DNA of 48,709 bases, taken from assembly GCA_021846285.1 (NCBI GenBank), contig JAJZCB010000016.1:1-48709 (forward strand), read 5' to 3'. Shown here one piece after another: positions 8,092-16,329 of the stretch. The notes under the pieces were generated by a model. It made no database searches. It was not told the DNA's origin and saw only the letters and a list, made by a program, of their open reading frames with translations. This DNA comes from Bacillota bacterium. Lineage in GTDB: Bacteria; Bacillota; Bacilli; Alicyclobacillales; SLC66. Positions within the stretch are counted from its first letter, which is position 1; every line of letters starts with the position of its first letter. A program made the position numbers and the translations under genes.

Positions 8092-9509
8092 TGGAGGTGG
8101 ATAATGGAGTGGACACTCACATCCCTGACTCCGATTTGTTTACAAATCGCTTGAAACTATCAGTGAGCGTGGACGCCATGGTTGTGACGGCCGTTCCCGT
8201 TTCACCGCTCGCGCAGGAGGAAATTTCGACTTTACGTGGCTGGCTGAACCAGCAGGGGATTGTGCATGGATTGCTCGCAGACGCAGAGTTGTGCAATTTG
8301 CTGGGCGACGCTTCCTTGATGAGTACAGTGATCGTTCTTGCTCGTGGAGATCAGCCCAGCAATTCGGTCGATGAAACACTTGTCTTTCTGTTTGACACCG
8401 ATCGTAAACCGGCGCCTCTACTGCGTGACGATGATACGGTTGACTATCGGGAACTGGGAATTTTGCAGGACGTCGTTCTGGGGCAGGTGGTCGCGTACCG
8501 GACCCCTGGGGAGATGGGCCGCTCTGGTCGTGATGTGTATGGCCGCGAAGTCCTTGCGGTTCCCCCCGTGCAGGTGACGTTGCCAAAGGGCGTGGGTACG
8601 GTTGTCAGTGAGGACGGCATGTCTCTATGTGCGGGCGCGGCGGGTCAGGTCGTAGTTGATAAACAGCAAAACGTATCGGTGCTTCCTGTATATCATGTTC
8701 ATCACGATGTGGATTTCGGCACAGGCAATATCGATTTTGTCGGCAGTGTTCGAATCGACGGCAGTGTGCGGTCTGGCTTTACAGTAAAGGCCAAAGGCAA
8801 TATTGAGGTGCGGGGCATCGTGGAAACCGCCACGCTGGAGGCTTCGGGAAGCATTATCATCCGGGGCGGCGTTCAGGGGAATCAAAGAGGCAGGATCGTG
8901 GCGGGCGCGTCTGTAAAAGCGCAGTACCTGCAAAATTCGACAGTCGAAGCAGAGGGGAATGTAATTGTGTCAGACAGTATTATGCACAGCACCGTCTCAG
9001 GAGACGCCGTTCTCCTGACAGGCAGGAGGGGGCTCCTGGTTGGCGGCGTCACTCAGGCAAAGACGCGCATCTCTGTGCGCACGGCTGGCTCGCATCTGTC
9101 CGTTCCAACCCGTCTTGAACTCTGGCCCGACGGAGAACTGCACGCGAAAGTGTACAGGTACTCCGAACGGCTGAAGGAGGGGCTCGACACATTGACGAAA
9201 ATCGGAGAGGTGCTGGTTCGGTTGCAGGTCTTGGAGCGCCAGTTGGGAACACTGCCCTCTGAACAGAGCATCCTGAAGGAACGTCTGGAAGCCACTTATA
9301 CGCAGTTGCAAATGGAGAATGAGCGCTTGCGAAGGGAAAGGGATCGCGCGGCGCAGGAGGCTGTCCTGCAATCTCCCACAGTCGAGGTTGGGGAAGTTGC
9401 ATATCCTGGTGTTCATCTGGTCGCAGGCCATATAGAACATCCATTGCAAGAGGCCGTTTACAGTTGTACGTTTGTTATCACGGAGAATGGTTGGACGAAA
9501 CGGTCGTAG
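8091..9509 (+). CDS. FapA/DUF342-family protein with right-handed beta-helix and coiled coil
   Basis: A protein of about 472 residues. The C-terminal two thirds look like the FapA/DUF342 family: a stack of short Gly/Val repeats (VGSVRIDGSVRSGFTVKAKG, IEVRGIVETATLEASGSIII) typical of a beta-helix, followed by a heptad-rich helix at about residues 370-430. Family members lie in flagellar operons of many Firmicutes and are inferred to act in polar or flagellar assembly; the reaction, if any, is unknown. The start may be ATG 8091, which shares a base with the cheD stop, or GTG 8109, which has a perfect GGAGGTG 9 bases upstream. The longer in-frame start at 8034 lies inside cheD and is unlikely. 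It occupies the place of sigD. Confidence 0.75.
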   Translation: MEVDNGVDTHIPDSDLFTNRLKLSVSVDAMVVTAVPVSPLAQEEISTLRGWLNQQGIVHGLLADAELCNLLGDASLMSTVIVLARGDQPSNSVDETLVFLFDTDRKPAPLLRDDDTVDYRELGILQDVVLGQVVAYRTPGEMGRSGRDVYGREVLAVPPVQVTLPKGVGTVVSEDGMSLCAGAAGQVVVDKQQNVSVLPVYHVHHDVDFGTGNIDFVGSVRIDGSVRSGFTVKAKGNIEVRGIVETATLEASGSIIIRGGVQGNQRGRIVAGASVKAQYLQNSTVEAEGNVIVSDSIMHSTVSGDAVLLTGRRGLLVGGVTQAKTRISVRTAGSHLSVPTRLELWPDGELHAKVYRYSERLKEGLDTLTKIGEVLVRLQVLERQLGTLPSEQSILKERLEATYTQLQMENERLRRERDRAAQEAVLQSPTVEVGEVAYPGVHLVAGHIEHPLQEAVYSCTFVITENGWTKRS

Positions 9510-9563
9510 AGTCAACATGGATGTCCTGGGAACCCTAAAAATTGAATTCTAGGGGTGATACGG

Positions 9564-10043
9564 TTGTACGTGGGTCTGTTGATTGGCGCCGGTGTCCTGT
9601 TCATCGCGTACTCATTTATGGCTGCTGCAAAACGGGGCCGCACAAGGGAACAGGCCGATGTCGTGGAAGCTATGGAGACGTTTGTGCGACACATGGAGGC
9701 CGAGAACGATCGGGTTATCGAATTAATAGCGTCTTTGCGGCACAAATTTGACAACCAGCAACTCTTGGCAGGACGTGCGCTGCAGTCCATGGACGATGCG
9801 GTGATGGAGTTGGCGGACAGGGTGACGCGTCTTGAGACAGCCAGTGCTTCCTCGTCAGCGCGGGGCGGCGGATGGAAATCAGCAACGCGAGCGCCGGAGA
9901 TTTTGTCCGGTAAGTATCGCGAAGTGGCCGTTAGACTGCTGGATGGTCAAGAACCCGATCAAATCATGCGGGATATGGACATCGGTCAGGGGGAGATTGA
10001 ACTGGTGACGCGCGTGCTGGAGAATGGGAGCGCTCTCTCGTGA
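9564..10043 (+). CDS. SwrB/DUF6115-like single-pass membrane protein
   Basis: A protein of about 159 residues with one N-terminal membrane helix (VGLLIGAGVLFIAYSFM), a long charged coiled-coil-like stretch (about residues 25-90), a Ser/Gly linker, and a C-terminal small helical domain (VAVRLLDGQEPDQIMRDMDI) resembling a helix-turn-helix. This layout and position between che genes and rpsB match the SwrB/YlxL and DUF6115 proteins of Bacilli; SwrB promotes flagellar export activation in B. subtilis. I place the start at TTG 9564, with AGGGGTG at 9551-9557 six bases upstream; an in-frame GTG at 9555 lies inside that site. Assignment to SwrB is by layout and context, not strong sequence identity. 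Confidence 0.65.
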   Translation: MYVGLLIGAGVLFIAYSFMAAAKRGRTREQADVVEAMETFVRHMEAENDRVIELIASLRHKFDNQQLLAGRALQSMDDAVMELADRVTRLETASASSSARGGGWKSATRAPEILSGKYREVAVRLLDGQEPDQIMRDMDIGQGEIELVTRVLENGSALS

Positions 10044-10474
10044 GACAGCAGTTTATGGCTGGTCTTGGCGTCGGATTGCTGCTCGCGGCCCTTCTATATG
10101 GAGTAATGAACGCAGGCCGGACGCGATCGCAACCGGAGCATCCGAGCCCAATAACCGTGTCCGGCGCCACCTCGACGGAGGCCAGAGCGCCGCGATCTGA
10201 TCTGGCCGCGACACGCGGCGGAACACACCCGTCTGTTCCGGTTACGCGTACCAAGACTCCCGTCGCCGGCGTGAAGACGTCCGTGCGCGTCGTCATCGTT
10301 CCAGGCCTGTCGGTGCAGGCGATCGCGGATCAACTGGTTAGGGCGGGAGTGCTACAGAGCGGCGGCGCCTTTGTCGCCATGGCCAAGAGAGAACCGTTTT
10401 TGCGTGCAGGCGCTTATGAACTTCGCCGCAATGAACCGTTGCCAGAATTGCTCTTTGCGCTGACAGCTTCTTAG
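10040..10474 (+). CDS. Membrane-anchored MltG/YceG N-domain-like protein (no catalytic domain)
   Basis: A 144-residue protein with one N-terminal membrane helix (FMAGLGVGLLLAALLYGVM), a Pro/Thr/Ser-rich linker, and a C-terminal domain of about 65 residues with the LysM-like pattern found at the N-terminus of MltG transglycosylases: VVIVPGLSVQAIADQLVRAG, then FLRAGAYELRRNEPLPELL. The MltG catalytic domain with its key Glu is absent, so cutting of glycan strands is not expected. A role in binding peptidoglycan near the flagellum is only inference. Start is GTG 10040, overlapping the previous stop by 4 bases. It is the last gene before the rpsB promoter. Confidence 0.65.
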   Translation: MRQQFMAGLGVGLLLAALLYGVMNAGRTRSQPEHPSPITVSGATSTEARAPRSDLAATRGGTHPSVPVTRTKTPVAGVKTSVRVVIVPGLSVQAIADQLVRAGVLQSGGAFVAMAKREPFLRAGAYELRRNEPLPELLFALTAS

Positions 10475-10502
10475 TGGAAAGTTCTGGCAGGCGACCTCTT
10501 GC

Positions 10503-10532
10503 TTGCCGGTAGCCGCAATTTAGTGGTATACT
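10503..10532 (+). promoter_or_regulatory. Probable sigma-A promoter for rpsB
   Basis: TTGCCG (10503-10508), an 18-base spacer and TATACT (10527-10532). The -10 matches 5 of 6 and the -35 matches 4 of 6 consensus bases. It lies just after the last flagellar-operon gene and about 108 bases before rpsB, leaving an untranslated leader of roughly 100 bases. Confidence 0.6.
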
Positions 10533-10640
10533 CTTGCAGGTGAAAATTCGCACGTTCGCGGAGAAAGGTCAAGTCTGTGCGTAACAGGGGCCGGTTCGGT
10601 GAAGCGAGCGGAGGACAAACTTGAAGGGGGATTGACATAA

Positions 10641-11342
10641 ATGGCTGTCATTTCAATGAAACAATTGCTGGAGGCCGGTGTGCACTTTGGTCACCAGACG
10701 AGGCGCTGGAATCCGAAAATGGATCGCTTCATTTTCACGGAGCGCAACGGAATTTACATCATCGACTTGCAAAAGACAGTGAAGAAAGTGGAAGAGGCGT
10801 ACAATTTCGTTCGACAAATCGCTTCCGAAGGAAAAACTGTCCTGTTTGTGGGAACAAAAAAGCAGGCCCAGGAGTCGGTGCGTGATGAGGCGCGCCGCTG
10901 TGGTGGATATTTCGTGAATCAACGGTGGCTGGGCGGAACTCTGACCAACTTTAGCACCATCCAAAAACGGATTGAGCGACTTCGGGCGCTTGAAACCATG
11001 GAGATGGACGGAACCTTTGAAGTCTTGCCCAAGAAAGAAGTTATCCTGCTGCGCAAGGAACAGGAGAGACTGGAGAAATTTCTCGGCGGGATCAAGGACA
11101 TGAAGAAGCTCCCTGGCGCATTGTTCATCATCGATCCGCGCAAAGAACGTATTGCGGTGGCGGAGGCGCGCAAACTGGGCATTCCCATCGTGGCGATTGT
11201 GGACACAAACTGCGATCCGGACGAGATCGATTATGTGATTCCGGGCAACGATGATGCGATTCGCGCAGTGAAGCTGCTGTGCAACAAAATGGCGGATGCA
11301 GTGGTCGAAGGCAGCCAGGGCGGGGAAGAGACTGCGTCATAG
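10641..11342 (+). CDS. rpsB: 30S ribosomal protein S2
   Basis: A 233-residue S2 of normal bacterial length. It binds the 30S subunit near the head-body junction and is needed for S1 or mRNA docking. Characteristic segments are the N-terminal [47 protein letters not shown] and [27 protein letters not shown] precedes ATG 10641 by about 10 bases. It has its own promoter upstream and a hairpin with a U-run downstream, before tsf, which may set the S2 to EF-Ts ratio. Confidence 0.97.
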   Translation: MAVISMKQLLEAGVHFGHQTRRWNPKMDRFIFTERNGIYIIDLQKTVKKVEEAYNFVRQIASEGKTVLFVGTKKQAQESVRDEARRCGGYFVNQRWLGGTLTNFSTIQKRIERLRALETMEMDGTFEVLPKKEVILLRKEQERLEKFLGGIKDMKKLPGALFIIDPRKERIAVAEARKLGIPIVAIVDTNCDPDEIDYVIPGNDDAIRAVKLLCNKMADAVVEGSQGGEETAS

Positions 11343-11373
11343 AGCAGGATGGCGCTATAGTGTAGGCATAACA

Positions 11374-11415
11374 TGGTGGAGTCAAGTGGCTGTCGCCTTG
11401 CTTCACCATATTTTT
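11374..11415 (+). terminator. Intrinsic terminator or attenuator between rpsB and tsf
   Basis: A hairpin whose arms are TGGTGGAG(T)CAAG and CTTGCTTCACCA, with one G-T pair, one bulged T and a 10-base loop, followed by TATTTTT (11409-11415). Read on the plus strand it fits an intrinsic terminator. I see no good sigma-A promoter between it and tsf, so partial read-through is likely. Confidence 0.6.
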
Positions 11416-11484
11416 GAACGGACGACAAGTGGATGGCCGCTTTGGTAGACAGATACATAGGAACAGCGTGAGGAGCGGATAGAC

Positions 11485-12138
11485 ATGGCTACAGTAACGG
11501 CAGACGCGGTAAAGCAGTTGCGCGAGAAAACAGGGGCCGGGATGCTTGACTGCAAGAAGGCATTAACGGAGACCAATGGCGACATGGATAAAGCCGTCGA
11601 ATTTCTGAGGGAGCAGGGCTTGGCGTCAGCGGCGAAAAAAGCCGGCAGAGTGGCCGCCGAGGGCGTTGTAGAGTCATATATTCACGGGGGCGGACGGATC
11701 GGTGTGCTGGTTGAGGTCAATTGCGAGACGGACTTTGTGGCGAAAACCGATGAATTTCGCGCATTGTGCCGTGACATTGCCATGCATATTGCCGCAACCA
11801 AACCAGAGTACTTGCGTCGTGAAGATGTTGCGGACGATGTTGTGCAACGCGAAACCGAGATTTTTCGACAGCAAACGCTGAATGAGGGCAAACCGGCGCA
11901 GATTGTGGATAAGATCGTCGCGGGCAAGGTTGACAAATTTCTGCGCGAGCAATGCTTGCTTGATCAACCGTTCGTTAAGGATCCTTCCGTCACGGTAGCC
12001 ACTCACGTTGCCTCCAAGATCAGCAAGATTGGAGAAAACATTTCCATTCGTCGCTTTGTCCGTTACGAGATGGGTGAGGGGATCGAACGGCGGCAAGATG
12101 ATTTTGTTGCCGAAGTGATGGCGCAGATTAAAAAGTGA
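11485..12138 (+). CDS. tsf: Translation elongation factor Ts, short form
   Basis: A 217-residue EF-Ts, the nucleotide exchange factor of EF-Tu. The N-terminal UBA-like domain and the Tu-contact motif are present ([20 protein letters not shown]), followed by [20 protein letters not shown] of the core. It is clearly shorter than the B. subtilis protein (about 290 residues), which has a fuller second core half; short forms are known in several lineages such as Thermus. No frameshift is seen and the C-terminus ([11 protein letters not shown]) looks natural. GAGGAG precedes the ATG. A hairpin with a T-run follows the stop. Confidence 0.95.
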   Translation: MATVTADAVKQLREKTGAGMLDCKKALTETNGDMDKAVEFLREQGLASAAKKAGRVAAEGVVESYIHGGGRIGVLVEVNCETDFVAKTDEFRALCRDIAMHIAATKPEYLRREDVADDVVQRETEIFRQQTLNEGKPAQIVDKIVAGKVDKFLREQCLLDQPFVKDPSVTVATHVASKISKIGENISIRRFVRYEMGEGIERRQDDFVAEVMAQIKK

Positions 12139-12144
12139 CATTCG

Positions 12145-12169
12145 GGGAGCACGAAATGTGTTCCCTTTT
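12145..12169 (+). terminator. Weak intrinsic terminator after tsf
   Basis: GGGAGCAC (12145-12152), loop GAAAT, GTGTTCCC (12158-12165), then TTTT. The 8-bp stem contains one G-T pair. The short T-run suggests partial termination before pyrH. Confidence 0.5.
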
Positions 12170-12198
12170 CGCATCGGACATGGTCATGGGGGGACTTT

Positions 12199-12924
12199 AT
12201 GAGCGCGACCAAGTATAAACGCGTGGTGTTGAAGTTGAGCGGCGAAGCATTGGCGGGCTCTGATGATTTCGGCATCTCATCGGAGGTGCTTCATTCGGTG
12301 GCGCAGCAGATTCGCGATGTGACCGCTTTGGGAGTCCAAATGGCTGTTGTCGTTGGGGGAGGGAACATCTGGAGGGGGGCCACTGCCAGCGCCGAAGGGA
12401 TGGATCGCGCACACGCAGATTATATGGGCATGCTCGCCACTGTTCTGAACGCCCTGGCCCTCCAGGACGCGCTGGAGAGAGCGGGTGTCGTAACGCGGGT
12501 GCAAACGTCCATTGAGATGCGCCAGGTGGCGGAGCCGTATATCCGTCGCAGGGCCATTCGCCACCTGGAAAAGGGTCGCGTCGTCATCTTTGCCGGCGGC
12601 ACGGGCAACCCCTTTTTCACCACCGATACCACCGCCGCGCTGCGCGCGGCCGAGATTGAAGCGGATGTCATCCTCATGGCAAAGAGTGGTGTAGACGGGG
12701 TCTATTCGGCGGATCCGCAAAAGGTTCCGACTGCAACCAAGTATGAAACGCTCAATTTTATGACTGTTTTGAGTCTGGGGCTCGGCGTCATGGACTCGAC
12801 TGCGACATCGTTGTGCATGGATAATAATATCCCTATTCTTGTGTTTTCTATTACGGAGGCCGGTAACATTCGCCGCGCCGTTTTAGGTGAAGCAATCGGC
12901 ACGATCGTGCGGAGGGATGAATAG
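12199..12924 (+). CDS. pyrH: UMP kinase
   Basis: A 241-residue bacterial UMP kinase of the amino acid kinase fold; it phosphorylates UMP to UDP for RNA, DNA and cell-wall precursor synthesis. Seen are the N-terminal [14 protein letters not shown], the [10 protein letters not shown] loop, [20 protein letters not shown], and VDGVYSADP. Length is typical. GGGGGG lies 6 bases before the ATG. The stop TAG (12922-12924) shares its G with the GTG start of frr. Confidence 0.97.
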   Translation: MSATKYKRVVLKLSGEALAGSDDFGISSEVLHSVAQQIRDVTALGVQMAVVVGGGNIWRGATASAEGMDRAHADYMGMLATVLNALALQDALERAGVVTRVQTSIEMRQVAEPYIRRRAIRHLEKGRVVIFAGGTGNPFFTTDTTAALRAAEIEADVILMAKSGVDGVYSADPQKVPTATKYETLNFMTVLSLGLGVMDSTATSLCMDNNIPILVFSITEAGNIRRAVLGEAIGTIVRRDE

Positions 12925-13481
12925 TGAGCGCAGACTATATCAAGACTGCGGAAGAGAGAATGGAGAAATGTCTGTCTTCGTTAAAAAAAGATTTTGCGAC
13001 GATACGGGCTGGCCGCGCAACACCAGCGCTGCTTGACAAGATTACCGTTGACTATTATGGCTCTCTGATGCCCGTCAATCAGATGGCTAATATCACAGCC
13101 CCGGAACCTCGCCTCATCGTAATCCAGCCTTGGGATAAGGGAACACTCGCTGACATTGAACGGGCGATTCAAAAGTCTGACCTTGGCCTGACGCCGACAA
13201 ATGACGGCATCGTGATTCGTTTGGCCATTCCCCAACTCACTGAACAGCGGCGGGTGGAGTTGACAAAGGTGATCAAGAAAATCGCAGAAGAGTCGCGAGT
13301 CGCGGTGCGCAATGTCAGACGCGACACCAATGAAGACATCAAGAAGGCTGAGAAACAGGCTGTACTGCCCGAGGACGAGAGTCATCGACTGCAGGAGCGA
13401 ATCCAGAATGCCACAGATCACGCGGTCGCTGAGATCGACCGCCTGCTGGCGCAAAAGGAACGTGAACTCCTGGAAGTGTAA
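12924..13481 (+). CDS. frr: Ribosome recycling factor
   Basis: A 185-residue RRF. With EF-G it splits post-termination ribosomes. Family hallmarks are FATIRAGRATPALLDKITVDYYG, QMANITAPEPRLIVIQPWDK and VRNVRRDTNEDIKKAEK. Full length. GTG 12924 overlaps the pyrH stop, so the two are coupled. A weak promoter-like pair lies in the 99 bases before uppS. Confidence 0.97.
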   Translation: MSADYIKTAEERMEKCLSSLKKDFATIRAGRATPALLDKITVDYYGSLMPVNQMANITAPEPRLIVIQPWDKGTLADIERAIQKSDLGLTPTNDGIVIRLAIPQLTEQRRVELTKVIKKIAEESRVAVRNVRRDTNEDIKKAEKQAVLPEDESHRLQERIQNATDHAVAEIDRLLAQKERELLEV

Positions 13482-13511
13482 GGCCTGAGCAAGCAAAGCA
13501 GCGCGGAGTTT

Positions 13512-13541
13512 TTGCCACTTCACAAACCACCGGGTTAAGAT
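13512..13541 (+). promoter_or_regulatory. Possible promoter for uppS-cdsA-dxr-rseP
   Basis: TTGCCA (13512-13517), 18 bases, TAAGAT (13536-13541), about 40 bases before the uppS start. The -35 matches 5 of 6; the -10 only 4 of 6. This may allow lipid genes to be driven independently of frr. Confidence 0.35.
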
Positions 13542-13580
13542 GAAAGTTTTTGGGGTGTGTGTGATGGGGGAGAGGCGAGT

Positions 13581-14351
13581 ATGGGAGTCTGGATCACCCT
13601 GTTCCGTAAGTTTAGAGGTAGGCGTTCCTACGATGAGTCGTTTCTCGCAGAGCACATTCCTGCGCACATTGCGATCATTATGGATGGTAACGGACGTTGG
13701 GCGCGACGTCGAGGATTACCTCGCGCGGCGGGCCATCATGCCGGTATGCTCGCCATGCGTGAGGTGATACGCGCCGCCGACGACTGGGGCGTAAAAGTGC
13801 TGACCCTTTACTCGTTTTCCACTGAAAACTGGAAGCGACCCCGTCAGGAAATCGACTATTTGTGGCAATTAGTCGATGAGTTTTTCCAATTGGATATTGA
13901 AGAATTAGTGGAACGCAACGTATGTATCAAAATAATCGGCGATGAGGGACAACTGCCTGAGGTCACACAAGCAACGATACAAAAGGCGCGGAACCAGACG
14001 ATCGCGAACACGGGTTTGATTGTGCAGTTCGCCCTGAACTATGGTAGTCGCAGTGAGATTGTCAAGGCTGTTCAAACGGTGGCCCGCCGCGTGGAGAGAA
14101 ACGAACTGCGGGCGTCCGACATCACGGAAGGCGCAATCGCAGCAGCTCTTGAGACAGCGGACGTTCCGGATCCGGATCTGCTCATTCGCACGGCGGGCGA
14201 TCAGCGGGTCAGCAACTTTCTCCTATGGCAAATTGCATATACGGAATTTGTGTTTGTCGACGAGACGTGGCCGGAGTTTACCCGTACTCACTTTGAAGAG
14301 TCGATCAAGACGTATTTGACAAGGGAACGCAGGTTTGGCGGATTGAAGTGA
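13581..14351 (+). CDS. uppS: Undecaprenyl diphosphate synthase (isoprenyl transferase)
   Basis: A 256-residue cis-prenyltransferase that builds the C55 lipid carrier for cell-wall synthesis. The catalytic loop IAIIMDGNGRWARRRG carries Asp35, and the C-terminal motif is RTAGDQRVSNFLLWQ, where most family members have TSGEQRLSNF. I prefer ATG 13581 over the in-frame GTG 13557, because GGGGGAGAGG at 13566-13575 lies directly before it. It precedes cdsA by 9 bases. Confidence 0.95.
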   Translation: MGVWITLFRKFRGRRSYDESFLAEHIPAHIAIIMDGNGRWARRRGLPRAAGHHAGMLAMREVIRAADDWGVKVLTLYSFSTENWKRPRQEIDYLWQLVDEFFQLDIEELVERNVCIKIIGDEGQLPEVTQATIQKARNQTIANTGLIVQFALNYGSRSEIVKAVQTVARRVERNELRASDITEGAIAAALETADVPDPDLLIRTAGDQRVSNFLLWQIAYTEFVFVDETWPEFTRTHFEESIKTYLTRERRFGGLK

Positions 14352-14360
14352 GGTGTATGC

Positions 14361-15146
14361 ATGCTGCGTCAGCGAGTGGTGACGGCGATTTTGGGCGCCA
14401 TTTTGGTGGTGGGGGCTACGCTCCTCGGGGGAGTGTGGACCGCCCTGCTATTTGCCGCGATCGCTGTGATCAGTACCCTCGAGATTGGCGCCATGATGAA
14501 GGTGCGCGCGGCGAGCGCGGAAAATATCATCGCTGTAGCCTTTACGATTCTGATGGTGATGTGGGTGCCTTTCGAGCAGTTCTGGTACGTCCTGTTCTAC
14601 GCGTTGCTCATCGTGACCATACTTAGACGGGAGCAGTTTTCATTTTCTGGAGCGGGCGTTCTGTTTGCGGCGGCTCTTTATTCGAGTTACGCGTTTCGCA
14701 TGATGCTGGACCTGCGCTCGTTGCCGGATGGTATTGGTTGGGTATTGATCGTATTTGTGGGGATCTGGTCGACGGATACGGGAGCGTTTTTTGTCGGCCG
14801 GGCTTTAGGTGGTCGAAAGCTCCTCCCTGAGGTGAGCCCGAAAAAGACAGTGTCCGGGGCTTTGGGGGGGTTTACCTTTGCGACGGCAATGACTCCGTTG
14901 GCTGGTTCGATGATGATCCACGGGGGGATGCACCGATTACTGGCGTTGGCGTTTCTGGGTGCGATGATCTCCATTGCGGGACAACTCGGCGATTTGGTCG
15001 AATCGGCGCTCAAACGCCATTATGCGGTCAAGGATTCGGGATGGCTGTTGCCTGGGCATGGGGGTATTCTGGACCGCTTCGACAGCTTGCTCTTGGCCGC
15101 TCCCATCGCATATCATTTAATTACATGGTTATTTCCGCATGCGTGA
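14361..15146 (+). CDS. cdsA: Phosphatidate cytidylyltransferase
   Basis: A 261-residue polytopic membrane enzyme that makes CDP-diacylglycerol from phosphatidate and CTP, the branch point of phospholipid synthesis. The family signature is complete near the C-terminus: KDSGWLLPGHGGILDRFDSL. A second conserved stretch, STDTGAFFVGRALGGRKL followed by SPKKTVSG, lies before it. About seven hydrophobic helices can be seen. ATG 14361 lies 9 bases after the uppS stop. Confidence 0.96.
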   Translation: MLRQRVVTAILGAILVVGATLLGGVWTALLFAAIAVISTLEIGAMMKVRAASAENIIAVAFTILMVMWVPFEQFWYVLFYALLIVTILRREQFSFSGAGVLFAAALYSSYAFRMMLDLRSLPDGIGWVLIVFVGIWSTDTGAFFVGRALGGRKLLPEVSPKKTVSGALGGFTFATAMTPLAGSMMIHGGMHRLLALAFLGAMISIAGQLGDLVESALKRHYAVKDSGWLLPGHGGILDRFDSLLLAAPIAYHLITWLFPHA

Positions 15147-15162
15147 GAAGGAGTTGGAGGCC

Positions 15163-16329
15163 GTGGTTCGTGGGTTGGCGATCCTTGGCGCCACAGGGTC
15201 CATTGGGCGGCAAACGCTGGACGTGGTGCGGGCGCATCCGGAACGCTTGCGAGTAGAGGTTGTTTCCGCTCACAGCGATGTCAATGCACTCTTGGCTATT
15301 GCCAAAGAGTTTTCCGTTCGTCGCGTCGCAGTGCGCGATGGACAGCAGGCGGAGATCGTACGAGACGCTCTCCCGGCCGCTCAAGTAATGTGGGGCGACG
15401 GTGCGTTGGCGGAGGCTGCTCTGTCGCCCGGCGTCGATCTGGTTGTCAACGCGGTGGTTGGCTCTGCGGGAATCCGGCCCACCCTTGCGGCTTTGGACGC
15501 AGGAGTGGATGTAGCCCTCGCCAACAAAGAAACAGTGGTCGCTGCGGGCCAACTGGTGGTCACTGCCGCGCGCCGTTCAGGCGCCCGCATCATACCGGTT
15601 GACTCTGAGCATTCGGCCATTGCGCAGTGTCTGAAGGGGTACAGTCCTGATGACGTCGCCAGCCTGCTTCTTACCGCGTCGGGAGGACCGTTTCGGACAG
15701 CGTCCGCCGATCGGCTGCGCACGGTTACCGTGTCCGATGCCCTGGCCCATCCCACTTGGCGAATGGGCGCCAAAAACACGATAGACTCCGCCACATTGAT
15801 GAATAAAGGACTTGAAGTCATCGAGGCGCATTTTCTATTTTCTATACCGTATCATAACATTGATGTGGTGGTGCACCCCCAGAGTATCATTCACTCTTTG
15901 GTCGCGTTTCGAGATGGTTCCATGCTGGCGCAACTGAGCGTGCCTGACATGCGATTGCCGATCCAGTATGCCATTTTCGAAAGCGATGGACGAGTGGAGG
16001 CGCCGTGGGAGCGCCTTGATCTGACCCAGGTGGCAAAACTCACATTCGAAGCGCCCGACACGGCCCGTTTTCCCGCCCTGAACTTGGCCTATCGTTGCGG
16101 AGAGGCGGGAGGAAGTTACCCGGCGGTCATGAATGCGGCCAATGAAGTCGCTGCGATGGCGTTTATGGCGGGGCAACTGGACTTCCTTGGTATTGCGGGC
16201 ATTGTGGAACGGGTGATCGACAGTCATGATTCCGTGACTCCGCTGACTCTCGATGATGTGTTGGCTGTGGATCACTGGGCAAGGGTTCGGGCGCGCGCAC
16301 TGATTACAGAGAGGGGGCGGAGCGTCTGA
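15163..16329 (+). CDS. dxr: 1-deoxy-D-xylulose 5-phosphate reductoisomerase
   Basis: A protein of 388 residues and the second enzyme of the MEP isoprenoid pathway; it converts DXP to MEP with NADPH. The Rossmann loop LAILGATGSIGRQTLDV is at the N-terminus; ANKETVVAAG, DSEHSAIAQCL and NKGLEVIEAHFLF follow. A longer frame begins at ATG 15139 inside cdsA but has no ribosome-binding site; GTG 15163 has AAGGAG (15148-15153) 9 bases upstream and gives the usual short N-terminus, so I chose it. Its TGA overlaps the apparent CTG start of rseP. Confidence 0.94.
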   Translation: MVRGLAILGATGSIGRQTLDVVRAHPERLRVEVVSAHSDVNALLAIAKEFSVRRVAVRDGQQAEIVRDALPAAQVMWGDGALAEAALSPGVDLVVNAVVGSAGIRPTLAALDAGVDVALANKETVVAAGQLVVTAARRSGARIIPVDSEHSAIAQCLKGYSPDDVASLLLTASGGPFRTASADRLRTVTVSDALAHPTWRMGAKNTIDSATLMNKGLEVIEAHFLFSIPYHNIDVVVHPQSIIHSLVAFRDGSMLAQLSVPDMRLPIQYAIFESDGRVEAPWERLDLTQVAKLTFEAPDTARFPALNLAYRCGEAGGSYPAVMNAANEVAAMAFMAGQLDFLGIAGIVERVIDSHDSVTPLTLDDVLAVDHWARVRARALITERGRSV

